Positions 9,253 through 17,957 of a DNA stretch of 58,368 bases are shown piece after piece. The notes beneath the pieces were generated by a model. That model made no database searches, had not been told where the DNA came from, and saw nothing but the letters and a program-made list of their open reading frames with translations. The stretch comes from Actinoplanes flavus (GTDB taxonomy: Bacteria; Actinomycetota; Actinomycetes; Mycobacteriales; Micromonosporaceae). Position numbers and translations under genes: made by a program. Location of the stretch: positions 1 to 58,368 of the forward strand of contig NZ_JAGFNS010000046.1 of assembly GCF_017592555.1 (NCBI RefSeq), given 5' to 3'. The first letter of the stretch is position 1, and each line of letters starts with the position of its first letter.

Positions 9253-9354
9253 ATGAGCAGTGACCCTTCGACCGCTGTTCTGGCCGATGCCGGGCAGGAT
9301 CCGGGCTGCGGCACCACCGAGCAGGCCGCCGCGGCCGGCGGCTGTCGCGCGTGA
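9253..9354 (+). CDS. Small 33-residue Cys-containing ORF coupled to the MFS gene
   Basis: ATG at 9253 is preceded by a good ribosome site (GAGGAG, about 10 bases upstream) and the stop TGA overlaps the GTG start of the MFS exporter (GTGA at 9351-9354), the usual sign of translational coupling. The peptide is Gly/Ala-rich with two cysteines, in PGCG and GGCRA near its end. I recognise no family. Two thiols and control by a thiophilic-metal sensor suggest a metal-binding or leader peptide; alternatively it is only a translated leader that sets expression of the exporter. Confidence 0.55.
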   Translation: MSSDPSTAVLADAGQDPGCGTTEQAAAAGGCRA

Positions 9355-10640
9355 CCCTACCCTCCCCGCCGCCGACGCCCGCCGGCCTCCGCGTCGATGG
9401 GCGCCGGACGGCACCGCCGAACACTCGTACGCTGGTGGCCGTCCTGGCGATCACCCAGACCGTCGGCTACGGGGTCCTCTACTACGCCTTCGCCGTCCTG
9501 CTCACCCCCACCGCCGCCGACCTGGACACCTCCGCCACCGCCGTCACCGGCGCGCACACCGCCTCGATCCTCGTGGCCGCGGCGCTGGCCGTACCGATCG
9601 GCCGCCGCCTCGACCGGTACGGTGGCCGCGCCCTCATGACGTGCGGCTCCCTGCTCGGGACCGTGCTGCTGCTGGCGTGGTCCCGCGTCGACCAGGTGTG
9701 GCAGCTGTACCTCGTGCAGATCGGCATCGGCATCGCCTCGGCGGCCAGCCTCTACGAGGCGGCATTCGCGGTGATCATCGCCTGCCACCGGCCGGAACGG
9801 CGGTCGGGGGCACTGTTGGCGCTCACCGTGGTGGCCGGATTCGCCGGAACCATCTTCCTGCCCCTCACCGGCTGGCTGGTCGACCGGCACGGCTGGCGCA
9901 CCGCTCTACTGATCCTCGCCGCCGTCCACGCCGTCACCGCACCGCTGCACGCCGCCGTCGTCCGCCGGCCACCGAACACCAGCCACCACCCCGCCCACCA
10001 GCCCGACGACCCAGGCATTCCACCGGCCGCCGCCCGCTCACCGGTCCGCGCCGCCCTGGCCGACCGCGGGTTCTGGCTGCTCGCCGCGGGATTCACCGCT
10101 CACACCGCCGCGATCAGCGCCTACACCGTCCTGCTGATCGCCGCCCTCATCGCCTGGGGGCACCCGCCCGCCTTCGCCGCCGCCATCGCCGGACTGACCG
10201 GCGTGCTGTCCGTCACCGGACGGCTCATCACCACCGGCCTGCGACGGCGGTACCGCACCACCACGATCACCGCCGTCGTCTTCGCCGTCCAGGCGGTCGC
10301 GGCGCTGGCGCTTCCCCTCACCGCGACCGGCATCGGCGGTGCGATCGTGGCCGTCGTCGGGTTCGGCCTCGGCTTCGGCGTCGCCACCATCGCCAAACCC
10401 GTCATCCTCGCCGAACGCTACGACATCCGCCGCTACGCCACCCTTGCCGGTGTGCTCGTCGCCCCGACGACCCTCGCCAAAGCCTGCGCCCCACTGGCCG
10501 CCGCCACGCTGCACGCCGCCACCGGCTCGTACACGCCCGTACTCGTGGCCGTCGCCGTCTGCTGTGGCATCGCCGCGACAGCGATCGCGGCCTGCTCGGG
10601 AAAAGCGCCACCGGCACGCGCCCGGCGACTGTCCGAATAG
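9351..10640 (+). CDS. MFS transporter, 12 TM, in the ArsR regulon
   Basis: 429 residues, GTG start overlapping the preceding small ORF. About twelve hydrophobic segments are visible, with the MFS loop-2/3 signature GRRLDRYGGRALM after TM2 and a charged, Pro/His-rich central loop (about residues 205-225) between the two six-helix halves. The N-terminal 25 residues are Pro-rich and cytoplasmic. Position behind an ArsR-type regulator suggests efflux of arsenical or antimonial compounds, or of a metalloid conjugate, but MFS members do not reveal their substrates by sequence. It ends in a convergent arrangement with a small ABM-like gene, separated by a strong hairpin. Confidence 0.82.
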   Translation: MTLPSPPPTPAGLRVDGRRTAPPNTRTLVAVLAITQTVGYGVLYYAFAVLLTPTAADLDTSATAVTGAHTASILVAAALAVPIGRRLDRYGGRALMTCGSLLGTVLLLAWSRVDQVWQLYLVQIGIGIASAASLYEAAFAVIIACHRPERRSGALLALTVVAGFAGTIFLPLTGWLVDRHGWRTALLILAAVHAVTAPLHAAVVRRPPNTSHHPAHQPDDPGIPPAAARSPVRAALADRGFWLLAAGFTAHTAAISAYTVLLIAALIAWGHPPAFAAAIAGLTGVLSVTGRLITTGLRRRYRTTTITAVVFAVQAVAALALPLTATGIGGAIVAVVGFGLGFGVATIAKPVILAERYDIRRYATLAGVLVAPTTLAKACAPLAAATLHAATGSYTPVLVAVAVCCGIAATAIAACSGKAPPARARRLSE

Positions 10641-10687
10641 CTGCCGATCTTGTCCCGCTGGCCGTCAGCGCTCCGCTGTCGGCCGTA

Positions 10688-10725
10688 CCGGTGGCGGGCG
10701 ATTTCGCCGTGCCGCCCGCCACCGG
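10688..10725. terminator. Hairpin terminator between MFS and ABM-like gene
   Basis: Perfect 13-bp arms (CCGGTGGCGGGCG / CGCCCGCCACCGG) with a 12-base loop, centred in the gap between two convergent stops. No T-tract; probably works in both directions. Confidence 0.7.
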
Positions 10726-10752
10726 GCCGGCGTGCCCGGAACCGGTCGCCGC

Positions 10753-11055
10753 TCAGAACTGGTCGGTGGTGTCCAGCTTGCGGTAGAAGGAGATCTCCGG
10801 CGGGCCCTGGACGCCGGCCGCCTGCATGATCCGTGGGATGTCCGGCTGATTGTCGAAGAACTCCTGGAACGTGGCCTCGTCCGGCCACTCGTCGATCACC
10901 AGGACCTCACCGTCACGGCCGGCGAAGGTGTGCCGGACGGCGCCGGCCTCCCTACCCAGCCGGGCGATCTCGTTCAACGTGTCGGCGTGGGTCCTGGCGG
11001 TCTCCTCGACGGCGGCCGGGTCGGCCTTGAGACGAAGGATCATGATGACGGGCAT
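10753..11055 (-). CDS. Small dimeric alpha/beta-barrel (ABM-like) protein
   Basis: 100 residues from ATG 11055, which has GGAGG 7 bases upstream. The sequence MPVIMILRLKADP... with a central DEWPDEATFQEFFD segment resembles the antibiotic-biosynthesis-monooxygenase / ferredoxin-like dimer family (one betaalphabeta-betaalphabeta unit). Enzymatic activity is uncertain, since many members are heme- or quinone-handling or have no known substrate. It lies 53 bases behind the ADP-ribosylglycohydrolase gene on the same strand and may share its transcript. Confidence 0.68.
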   Translation of the reverse strand: MPVIMILRLKADPAAVEETARTHADTLNEIARLGREAGAVRHTFAGRDGEVLVIDEWPDEATFQEFFDNQPDIPRIMQAAGVQGPPEISFYRKLDTTDQF

Positions 11056-11108
11056 GTACTGACCTCCGGATTCTTCGCGGTAGGTCAGATATATCGGATC
11101 GCGGCCGG

Positions 11109-12008
11109 TTACTGACCGGGGTTCATCACCAGGGGTGACGGGAGCGGCTCGCAGGCGGTCAGCCACGCTTCGGGCACCCCGGCCAGACCGGTACGGGCCG
11201 CCACGATCCCGCCGACGATGGCGCACGTGGTGTCGACGTCACCGCCGGCCAGCGCGGTCGCCCACAGCGCCTCGGTCAGGTCACCGGAGTGGGCGGCGGC
11301 GCACCAGATCGCGTACGGAACGGTGTCCGCGGCCGAGATCAGCGACCCGCACCCGACCGTCCCGGCCACATGGCGCGGATCGGCCGACAGCGCGAACCGG
11401 GACGCCCGCCGCAGCCGCGACGCCACCTCACCGTCCGGCACCCGGGCGGCGACCGCCTCGATCAGCTCCTCGCCCGGGACGCCGCGCACGGTCAGCGCCG
11501 CCGCGACCGCGACCGCCACGGCACCGGCCGTCGCCTCCGGATGCGCGTGGGTCACCTCCGCCGACCGGGCCGCCTCGGCCACCACCGTGTCCAGATCGTC
11601 GGCGAACCAGGCGCCGAGCGGCGCCACCCGCATCGCCGCGCCGTTGCCCCACGAGCCCATCCCGTCGAACTGGCGCCGCGTCACCACGGACCACGGCTCA
11701 CCGTCGCCGATCGCCCGCAACACGTCGTGCATCGAGGCCCCGTAACACCGGTACGGGTCGGCCGCGTACGCCCCGGCGAACTCGGCGGCCAGCGCGTCCT
11801 GGTCGACGCGGCCGTGCCGGTCCAGGATCCGCAGCAGCGACAACGCCATCGCGGTGTCGTCGGTCCACAACCACGGACCGTCCTTGAGCTGCCGCTCCAG
11901 CAGCGCGGTCTCCAGCGTCCCGGCGGGACGGAAGAACCACGTCTCGCCGAACGCGTCACCCAGCGTGAGCCCGCGCATCGATGCCACTGCCGCCGTCCTA
12001 TTTGCCAC
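11109..12008 (-). CDS. ADP-ribosylglycohydrolase-family protein
   Basis: 299 residues. The family removes ADP-ribose from proteins or small molecules with a dinuclear magnesium centre. Metal-binding motifs are in place: GLTLGDAFGE near the N-terminus, WTDDTAMAL, and GGDVDTTCAIVGGI near the C-terminus. GSWGNGAAMRVAPLGAWF in the middle is also diagnostic. GTG 12008 keeps the full first helix; ATG 11978 is an alternative start. The gene is divergent from the VOC gene with only 59 bases between them. No ADP-ribosyltransferase is visible in the window, so the partner substrate is unknown. Confidence 0.88.
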   Translation of the reverse strand: MANRTAAVASMRGLTLGDAFGETWFFRPAGTLETALLERQLKDGPWLWTDDTAMALSLLRILDRHGRVDQDALAAEFAGAYAADPYRCYGASMHDVLRAIGDGEPWSVVTRRQFDGMGSWGNGAAMRVAPLGAWFADDLDTVVAEAARSAEVTHAHPEATAGAVAVAVAAALTVRGVPGEELIEAVAARVPDGEVASRLRRASRFALSADPRHVAGTVGCGSLISAADTVPYAIWCAAAHSGDLTEALWATALAGGDVDTTCAIVGGIVAARTGLAGVPEAWLTACEPLPSPLVMNPGQ

Positions 12009-12055
12009 GCCGACATCGTTCCCGGCACCGTGCGCGATGCCAACCGAGATTCGCC

Positions 12056-12061
12056 TACGCT
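12056..12061 (+). promoter_or_regulatory. -10 element of a leaderless promoter (VOC gene)
   Basis: TACGCT followed by exactly six bases and the GTG start at 12068. Transcription would begin at or next to the start codon, and no ribosome site is visible. The same layout precedes several other genes in this window. Confidence 0.55.
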
Positions 12062-12067
12062 GCCCGG

Positions 12068-12466
12068 GTGCAGATCGATCTCGTCGCCCTGATCGTGGAC
12101 GAGTACGACCCGGCGATCGCCTTCTTCACCGGAGTGCTCGGGTTCGACCTCGTCGAGGACTCACCGTCGCTCACCAACGACGGCCGGCCGAAACGGTGGG
12201 TGGTGGTCCGCCCGCCCGGCGCGCAGACCGGTCTGCTGCTGGCACGCGCCGACGGGGAGCGGCAGAGCGCGGCCGTCGGCGACCAGGCGGCCGGGCGGGT
12301 CGGATTCTTCCTGCGGACCGACGACTTCGACGCCACCTACCGGCGGATGGTCGACGCCGGTGTCACCTTCGTGCGGGAGCCGCGCACCGAGGCGTACGGG
12401 AAGGTCGCGGTCTTCCTCGACATCGCCGGCAACCGGTGGGACCTGCTGAGCGGGCCTCCGCGGTGA
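12068..12466 (+). CDS. VOC / glyoxalase-fold protein
   Basis: 132 residues with two betaalphabetabetabeta modules. N-terminal VQIDLVALIVDEYDPAIAFFTGVLGFDL is the usual opening of the vicinal-oxygen-chelate superfamily; the C-terminal half has YGKVAVFLDIAGNRWDLL, a modified DPDGN motif. The metal ligands are not clearly conserved, so it may be a binding or resistance protein rather than a lyase. GTG 12068 is chosen because a -10 box ends six bases before it and the homologous fold starts there; upstream in-frame sequence is Arg-rich and unlikely to be translated. Confidence 0.72.
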   Translation: MQIDLVALIVDEYDPAIAFFTGVLGFDLVEDSPSLTNDGRPKRWVVVRPPGAQTGLLLARADGERQSAAVGDQAAGRVGFFLRTDDFDATYRRMVDAGVTFVREPRTEAYGKVAVFLDIAGNRWDLLSGPPR

Positions 12467-12499
12467 AAGGGAGACTTCTCGTGCACCTATCGGAATACG

Positions 12500-12538
12500 G
12501 TGGTTGACGCCGCTGTTGGCCAGCGGCGGAACAACCAC
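12500..12538 (+). promoter_or_regulatory. Leader hairpin just upstream of the PPOX-type gene
   Basis: Nested inverted repeats: outer GTGGTTG / CAACCAC and inner CGCCGCTG / CAGCGGCG with a 5-base loop. The structure ends 2 bases before the AAAGGAG ribosome site of the next gene. It could end VOC transcription, serve as an operator or modulate translation. Confidence 0.5.
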
Positions 12539-12550
12539 AAAGGAGAACAG

Positions 12551-12955
12551 ATGACCACCGCAGCCGCCATCATCCCCGACGAGCTTCGCGACCTGCTGGA
12601 ACGGCCGCTCTTCGCCGACCTGGCGACCGTCCGGGAAGACGGCACCCCCCAGAACAACCCCATGTGGTACGCCTGGGACGGCGAGTTCATCCGCTTCACC
12701 CACACGAACTTCCGCCGCAAGTTCAAGAACATCACCGCGAACCCGGCGGTGGCGATCTCGATCATCGACCCGGAGAACCCGTACCGCTACATCGAGGTCC
12801 GTGGCGTGGTCGAGCGGGTCGACCCGGACCCGACCGGCGGCTTCTTCGTGGAGCTGGCCAAGCGCTACAACGCCCCCTTCGGCACCGACGCCCCGAAGGA
12901 CGCGCCGAACCGGGTCGTCCTAGTCGTCCGCCCCACCTTCGTCGGCGGGCACTGA
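12551..12955 (+). CDS. PPOX-class F420-dependent oxidoreductase-like protein
   Basis: 134 residues forming a split-barrel flavin/F420-binding fold. Diagnostic stretches are LATVREDGTPQNNPMWY near residue 25, FTHTNFRRKFKNI and NPAVAISIIDPENPYRYIEVRG. The family reduces or oxidises diverse substrates with F420 (or FMN). AAAGGAG lies 6 bases before the ATG. The last 36 bases overlap the 3' end of the convergent DUF4132 gene, so the two C-termini share DNA. Confidence 0.85.
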   Translation: MTTAAAIIPDELRDLLERPLFADLATVREDGTPQNNPMWYAWDGEFIRFTHTNFRRKFKNITANPAVAISIIDPENPYRYIEVRGVVERVDPDPTGGFFVELAKRYNAPFGTDAPKDAPNRVVLVVRPTFVGGH

Positions 12956-15397
12956 CACCCCCAGCGCGCTGAGCTGCGCCAGGATCGACGGGTCGGTGAT
13001 CTTCTCGTCCTCGGCCAGCAGCAGGATCTTGCTGAGGATCACGCTGGTCATCCGGTCCTCGTCGGCGAACGGCAGGAACAGCCGCCGATGAGCGGTCGCG
13101 CCGAACCGGGCCGGCACCACACACAGGTAGCCGCCCGGTTCGACGTGAATACTGCCGCTGGTGAGATGCACCCGGTAGGTGGCCCGGCCGCCGCGCACCA
13201 CGGCCGACGAACCCTCCACGGTGACCCGGGACAGTCTCAGGGCGGCGATCAGCGTGGTCAGGATCTGCGCCCGGCTCGCGGCCTGCGGCGCCGACTCCCA
13301 CGGGACCGTGCCGGCGACCGACACCACCAGGTCCAGGTCGCGCATGACCTCGGAGAACACGACGGCGGGCACCTCGTCGAGCGGCACCGGCTTGCCGTCG
13401 GCGAGGAACCGGACACCGTCCACCAGGACGTCGCCCATGCCGAAGTAGCCGTGGAACTCCGCGGTCAGCGCGGCGGTGAAGGCTCCCGCCGGCCGGGTGG
13501 CCTGATGGTCGGCGTACTGACTGTCGACGCTCCAGCCCCGCCCGGACAGCAACTGGGCGGCGACCCGGCCCTCCACGGTCTGGCCCGCGAAACGCCACGA
13601 CACGTCACCCGACTCGCGTTCGGCCGGCGTCAGCGCGTACACCTCCCGGAAAACCTGTTTGACCGGCTGCTGAAGCCGCCGTCGCATGATCTCCGCCTGC
13701 CAGGCCGCGAGGGTCCCGTCCGTGAGCAGCTCGACCGGGTGGACCGCGGTCACCGGGCCGCCGGCATCGACGTCGTCGAGCAGGCCGACCGTGCCGGTGG
13801 CGTCGCGCCAGAGCAGGGACGGCAGCATCGCGGCGCCGGCCGGCAGGCTCCGCAGCCGGGCCAGCTCGTCCGGCTGGAGCGTCCGCCCGGCCGCGACGAG
13901 CCGCTCCACCAGCCCGGCGCGCATCCGCCGGGCCTGATCCCGCAGCAGCTCCTGATGCTCGCGCAACTCCTGATAGCCCGGATCGGCGCGGACCGTGGCC
14001 GGCACCGACTTGAGCGGCTTCCCGGCCCGGCTCACCGCCAGCACCGGATCGGCCCCGTCGAAGCGAAGGTCCACGCGGTACTCCCCGCAGTCCACCCCGG
14101 ACGGCGCCCGCGATGCCAGGGCCGCCTCGCAGTCCCACTCCAGCAGGGCCGGCTCCGGCACACCGGCCACCTGCGCCAGATGGTCGAGGGCGATCGCGAT
14201 CGCGGCGGCGTGACTGTGCCGCCTGTTCGGCCCCAGCTTGACGCCCTTCTTCGCGGACGCGCGCAGCGCCAGATAGCGGTCGAGGACCGTCTCGCCGGGA
14301 GCGAGCGGCAGCATCCCGAACGCGGCGATGCCCTGCAACGCGTTGTGCTTCACCCGCTTCTCGATGGCGGCCCGGTTGTCGCCGAGCACCGCCGACACCA
14401 TTTCGCTGGGCTGCAACTCCAGCAGGCGCCGCGCGTTCTCCGCTCCCGCCTCGTCGATCGCGGCCAGCAACACGGCCCGGTCGTGCCGCACCGCCTCGTG
14501 CTCGGGTGTCGCCAGGATCAGGCGCAGCAGAGGAGCGGCGCTCGCCAGCCCGAACAGCGTGAGCAGCCGCTCGTCCTTCCGCCAGCCCCACACCCGGCGC
14601 CGGTCCTCGACCGGCCGTTCTTTCAGCAGGGCGACGAGCGTCACCGTCTCGTCGGCGGTCAGCTCGGCGGCGCCGAGGTGAGCGGCGATCCGGGGGTCGC
14701 CCGTCCAGTCCAGCGCCGCCCGCACGAACCGCAGCCCCCGTGGCGGGATCCCCTTGGGCAGATCGTCCCAGTCCGGTGGCCCGGGCGCCGAGATCAGCTC
14801 CCAGACCAGCGCGTCCACGCGGTCGAGCACCGTGCCGGCGCACGCCGCCCGGGGTGGGCCGGCCACGGCGCGGTCCAGGTAGAGGTCGTCGGCGATGGCC
14901 CGGTCGACGACGGGCAGGTCCAGCCGGCCGGCCTCGTGGAGGGCGTCGAGCACCCGCACCGTCGGCGGCCGGGACAGGTCACCGAGCGGGCTGAGCACGA
15001 GCAGCCGCAGCAGGGCCGGGTCGGAGGTGTCCGGGACGAGCTGGTCGAAATACATCCGGTGGCGTGGGTCGCGGCCGAGCAGCGTCGCGAGCAGGGCGTG
15101 GCGGTGCGGGGTCGGCCACGGCCCGGACAGCAGCGACGCCAGGTCGGCGGTGGCGTCGACCGGGAACGCGGCGTCGTAGATCTCGTCCAGCTCGGTGACG
15201 ATGTCGTCCAGGAACCGTCGCAGGTTGCCGATGGTGTGACGCTCGCCGCGTTTCAACCGCAGCCGGATCTCCTCGGCCAGCTCGCGCAGCACGGTTGGGT
15301 CCGTGGTGTGCCGTGCCCGCTCGGTGAGGCGGGACAGCACCTCACGCTCGGCGCGGACGATGTCCGCATACTCCTCGGGGACGAGCCACTGAACCAT
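12920..15397 (-). CDS. DUF4132-domain protein (MolR-like)
   Basis: 825 residues from ATG 15397. The N-terminal two thirds are helical and Leu/Ala-rich, possibly HEAT-like repeats. The C-terminal third carries the DUF4132 features, including PVKQVFREVYALTPAE and a following FAGQTVEG..RGW segment; a similar region occurs in E. coli MolR. Function is unknown; related genes often lie next to AAA/VWA ATPase genes, but none is present here. It begins 10 bases after the tetR stop and is probably co-transcribed with it. Its 3' end overlaps the PPOX-type gene by 36 bases. Confidence 0.8.
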   Translation of the reverse strand: MVQWLVPEEYADIVRAEREVLSRLTERARHTTDPTVLRELAEEIRLRLKRGERHTIGNLRRFLDDIVTELDEIYDAAFPVDATADLASLLSGPWPTPHRHALLATLLGRDPRHRMYFDQLVPDTSDPALLRLLVLSPLGDLSRPPTVRVLDALHEAGRLDLPVVDRAIADDLYLDRAVAGPPRAACAGTVLDRVDALVWELISAPGPPDWDDLPKGIPPRGLRFVRAALDWTGDPRIAAHLGAAELTADETVTLVALLKERPVEDRRRVWGWRKDERLLTLFGLASAAPLLRLILATPEHEAVRHDRAVLLAAIDEAGAENARRLLELQPSEMVSAVLGDNRAAIEKRVKHNALQGIAAFGMLPLAPGETVLDRYLALRASAKKGVKLGPNRRHSHAAAIAIALDHLAQVAGVPEPALLEWDCEAALASRAPSGVDCGEYRVDLRFDGADPVLAVSRAGKPLKSVPATVRADPGYQELREHQELLRDQARRMRAGLVERLVAAGRTLQPDELARLRSLPAGAAMLPSLLWRDATGTVGLLDDVDAGGPVTAVHPVELLTDGTLAAWQAEIMRRRLQQPVKQVFREVYALTPAERESGDVSWRFAGQTVEGRVAAQLLSGRGWSVDSQYADHQATRPAGAFTAALTAEFHGYFGMGDVLVDGVRFLADGKPVPLDEVPAVVFSEVMRDLDLVVSVAGTVPWESAPQAASRAQILTTLIAALRLSRVTVEGSSAVVRGGRATYRVHLTSGSIHVEPGGYLCVVPARFGATAHRRLFLPFADEDRMTSVILSKILLLAEDEKITDPSILAQLSALGVSVPADEGGADD

Positions 15398-15407
15398 GGC
15401 CGGGAGA

Positions 15408-16100
15408 TTAGCCCTCGGGTACGACAAAACCGTTGAGCAGCCCGTCGACCAGCGCCCGCAGTCCGGTCCGGTAGGTGTCCTGCGCGGCGAGGGCCCGCCA
15501 CCGGTCGCCGATGGCCGCCAGCGTCGGGGTGCGGGCCGGGTCGAATCCGGTGAAGTCGACATCCCGCAGCGCCGTCCGCCCGCCCGCCGAGTGGATCCGC
15601 ACCAGCAGTTCGCCGACCGTGTAGTACCAGACGCTGCGGAACACGTGGACGGCCTGCTCGCGGGTGCAGCCGCAGTCCACGGCGCCGGCCACGATGGTCT
15701 CCACCATGCCGGTCAGCGGCTCGCCGACCAGCCCGAGCAGACCGTCGGTGGTGACCACCTCGGCGGCCCACGGCCAGGCGGCGAGCGCGTCGTGCATGGT
15801 GGCCGCGGTGACGATCATCCGTTCCCGTGGGTCGTCCGGCAGGTCGGGGCGGGGGATCTGGGCCGCGTACTCGCTCAGCATCAGCAGCAGCAGGTCCTGC
15901 TTGTCGCGGACGTGGTGGTAGAGGGTCGTCGTCCCGATGCCGAGCTCGGCGGCGAGCCGCCGGACGGTGAGCCGCTCCCAGCCGTCCTGGTCGATGAGGC
16001 GGGCGGCGGCGGCCATGATCTGCGCGCGGGAGGTCACCGGAGGGCGGCCGGTGCGGCCGGTCGATGCGTCGGTTCGGGGCACGGACCCATCTTCGGCCAT
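15408..16100 (-). CDS. TetR-family repressor controlling a divergent MFS exporter
   Basis: 230 residues. An N-terminal helix-turn-helix (LTVRRLAAELGIGTTTLYHH, residues about 45-65) follows a basic tail with GRPP. The C-terminal ligand domain contains a GCGCT-like Cys pair (DCGCTREQ). It is divergent from the 14-TM exporter with a 35-base gap that contains most of a perfect 20-bp palindrome; this geometry is typical of drug-efflux repressors. By distance it also heads the transcript of the DUF4132 gene. Confidence 0.88.
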   Translation of the reverse strand: MAEDGSVPRTDASTGRTGRPPVTSRAQIMAAAARLIDQDGWERLTVRRLAAELGIGTTTLYHHVRDKQDLLLLMLSEYAAQIPRPDLPDDPRERMIVTAATMHDALAAWPWAAEVVTTDGLLGLVGEPLTGMVETIVAGAVDCGCTREQAVHVFRSVWYYTVGELLVRIHSAGGRTALRDVDFTGFDPARTPTLAAIGDRWRALAAQDTYRTGLRALVDGLLNGFVVPEG

Positions 16101-16126
16101 TCCCTGCGACGGGGGTTCACTGCTAC

Positions 16127-16146
16127 TTTCGGAACATGTTCCGAAA
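16127..16146. promoter_or_regulatory. TetR palindrome overlapping the exporter start codon
   Basis: TTTCGGAACATGTTCCGAAA is a perfect 20-bp palindrome. Its centre holds the ATG (16136) of the MFS gene, and it partly overlaps TACTTT (16124-16129), a -10-like box exactly six bases before the ATG. A repressor bound here would cover both the -10 box and the transcription start of a leaderless exporter mRNA. Confidence 0.8.
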
Positions 16147-17554
16147 ATCGCCTCTCGCCGCTGTCGCCGTCGTGCAGTTCATGGTGTCGCTGGATCTGTC
16201 GGTGGTTAACGTCGGACTTCCGCGCATCGCCGACGGGCTCGGATTCAGCCCGCTCGGCCTGACCTGGGTCATCCACGCCTACGCCCTCACCTTCGGCGGG
16301 CTCCTGCTGCTCGGCGGTAAAGCCGCCGACCGCTACGGCCGGAAACGGGTGCTGCTGGCCGGTCTCGCCGGCTTCGCCCTCGCCTGCCTCGCCGGCGGCC
16401 TCGCCCAGAGCCCCGGCCAGCTCGTCGCCGCCCGCGCCGCCCAGGGCATCGGCGCCGCGGCCGTCGCCCCGGCCGCGCTGGCCCTGCTCACCGCCGCCTT
16501 CCCGGCCGGGCGGCCGCGGGTCCGCGCGTTCGGCGTGTGGAGCGCCATGAACGCGGCCGGCGGCGCCCTCGGCGTCCTCGTCGGCGGCGTCCTCACCGAG
16601 TACGCCGGATGGCGCTGGACCATGTTCATCAGCGTCCCGATGGCCGCCGTCGCCTACGCCCTGGCCTGGCGCGTCGACACCGACCGGCCGCCCGCGCCCG
16701 GCACCCGTCCCGACGTGCTCGGCGCGATCCTGGCGACCGCCGGGATGACGCTGCTCGTATTCGGCGTCGTCCGGACCGACCGGCACGGCTGGACCTCGGC
16801 GGTCACCCTGACCACGCTGGCCGTCGCGGTCGCGCTGCTGGCCGCGTTCGTGGCCGTCGAACGGACCACCACCCGCGACCCGCTGATCCGGTTCGAGCTG
16901 CTCGCCAACCGGTCGGTGGCCGGGGCGAACGGCTACAACCTGTTGGTCGGCGCGGCGATGGCCGCCGCCTTCTACTTCGCGTCGCTCTACCTGCAACGGG
17001 TTCTGGACATCGGGCCCGCCCTGGCCGGGGCCATGTTCCTGCCGTTCTCACTCGGCGTGGTGGCCGGATCGGTGCTCGCCGTCAAACTCGGTTACCGGGT
17101 CGCGCCGCGCGCCCTGCTCGTCGCCGGCGGGTTGCTGACTGCCGCCGGCTTCGCCTGGTTCAGCCGGATCAGCCCGGACGGGGCCTTCACCACCGACGTC
17201 CTCGGGCCGTCGATCGTCGCCAGCGTCGGCTTCGGACTCTGCCTCGCCCCGGTCGTCTCCACCGCGACCGCCGGAGTTCCGCCGGAGCAGGCCGGGACGG
17301 CGTCCGGGCTGCTCAACAGCTCCCGCCAGATCGGCGCGTCGCTCGGCCTCGCCGCCCTCGGCACGGCGGCCCAGCACCGCACGGGTGACGTCGACACCGC
17401 GGCGGCGCTCACCGACGGGTACGCCCTGGCATTCACCATCAGCGCCACCCTGCTGCTCACCGCGGTCTTCGTCGCGGTCACCGTCCTGCCCCGGAATCCC
17501 GCCACCGGCAACCCGATGCGCTCACCGACGAAACGAACCGAGCCGGCCAGGTAG
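16136..17554 (+). CDS. MFS drug:H+ antiporter-like exporter (14 TM, DHA2 type)
   Basis: 472 residues with about fourteen hydrophobic segments. FMVSLDLSVVNVGLPRI in TM1 is the DHA2 signature with the membrane-embedded aspartate, followed by LLLLGGKAADRYGRKRVLL (loop 2/3 motif A) and WRWTMFISVP near TM6. Exporters of this type remove antibiotics and dyes. ATG 16136 lies inside the TetR palindrome; no ribosome site is visible upstream, supporting leaderless translation. Extending upstream would cross the operator and give an un-MFS-like N-terminus. Confidence 0.87.
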   Translation: MFRKSPLAAVAVVQFMVSLDLSVVNVGLPRIADGLGFSPLGLTWVIHAYALTFGGLLLLGGKAADRYGRKRVLLAGLAGFALACLAGGLAQSPGQLVAARAAQGIGAAAVAPAALALLTAAFPAGRPRVRAFGVWSAMNAAGGALGVLVGGVLTEYAGWRWTMFISVPMAAVAYALAWRVDTDRPPAPGTRPDVLGAILATAGMTLLVFGVVRTDRHGWTSAVTLTTLAVAVALLAAFVAVERTTTRDPLIRFELLANRSVAGANGYNLLVGAAMAAAFYFASLYLQRVLDIGPALAGAMFLPFSLGVVAGSVLAVKLGYRVAPRALLVAGGLLTAAGFAWFSRISPDGAFTTDVLGPSIVASVGFGLCLAPVVSTATAGVPPEQAGTASGLLNSSRQIGASLGLAALGTAAQHRTGDVDTAAALTDGYALAFTISATLLLTAVFVAVTVLPRNPATGNPMRSPTKRTEPAR

Positions 17555-17599
17555 CACGCGGCACACGCCACATCCGCCGAAGGACGTCTGATCTACCCA

Positions 17600-17665
17600 C
17601 GACGTGGCCGTCCGCCCGGACTCATCCGTCCGCGACGTGACTGCCCGCCCGGACTCATCCGCGGT
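17600..17665. repeat. 33-bp direct repeat, two adjacent copies
   Basis: Two head-to-tail 33-bp units, each beginning CGACGTG and sharing CCGCCCGGACTCATCCG; they differ at a few bases in the segment just after CGACGTG and at the end of the unit. Confidence 0.7.
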
Positions 17666-17885
17666 CATTCTGGCCAGAGCCGAGGGTGCCGCGCGTTGTC
17701 TGGATCAGCCCTGTCATGGCCGTTCTGGCTAGAGACTTTTCCGGTCAGGGTGGGATGTTGCGTGTCCCGCACTCGCTAGAGGCCGCGATCTTGGGTGCTT
17801 TGCTACCGGATGCGGTGGTGGATCGTTCAGGATCGGCTCGTTGACGGGTGCGGGTGGTGCCGCTCGCTGGCTCTCTGTCCGCGCT

Positions 17886-17942
17886 GGCTCATGTGTCCGG
17901 CGCCGGCTCATGTGCCCCGCACCGGCTCAGGTGCCCGGCCGT
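17886..17942. repeat. 19-bp tandem repeat, three copies
   Basis: Units of 19 bp begin at 17886, 17905 and 17924, each opening GGCTCA and continuing (T/G)GTG followed by a C-rich end. A degenerate partial unit (GGCTCTCTGTCC) precedes them at about 17869. Confidence 0.7.
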
Positions 17943-17957
17943 TGCGCATGAAAGTTT

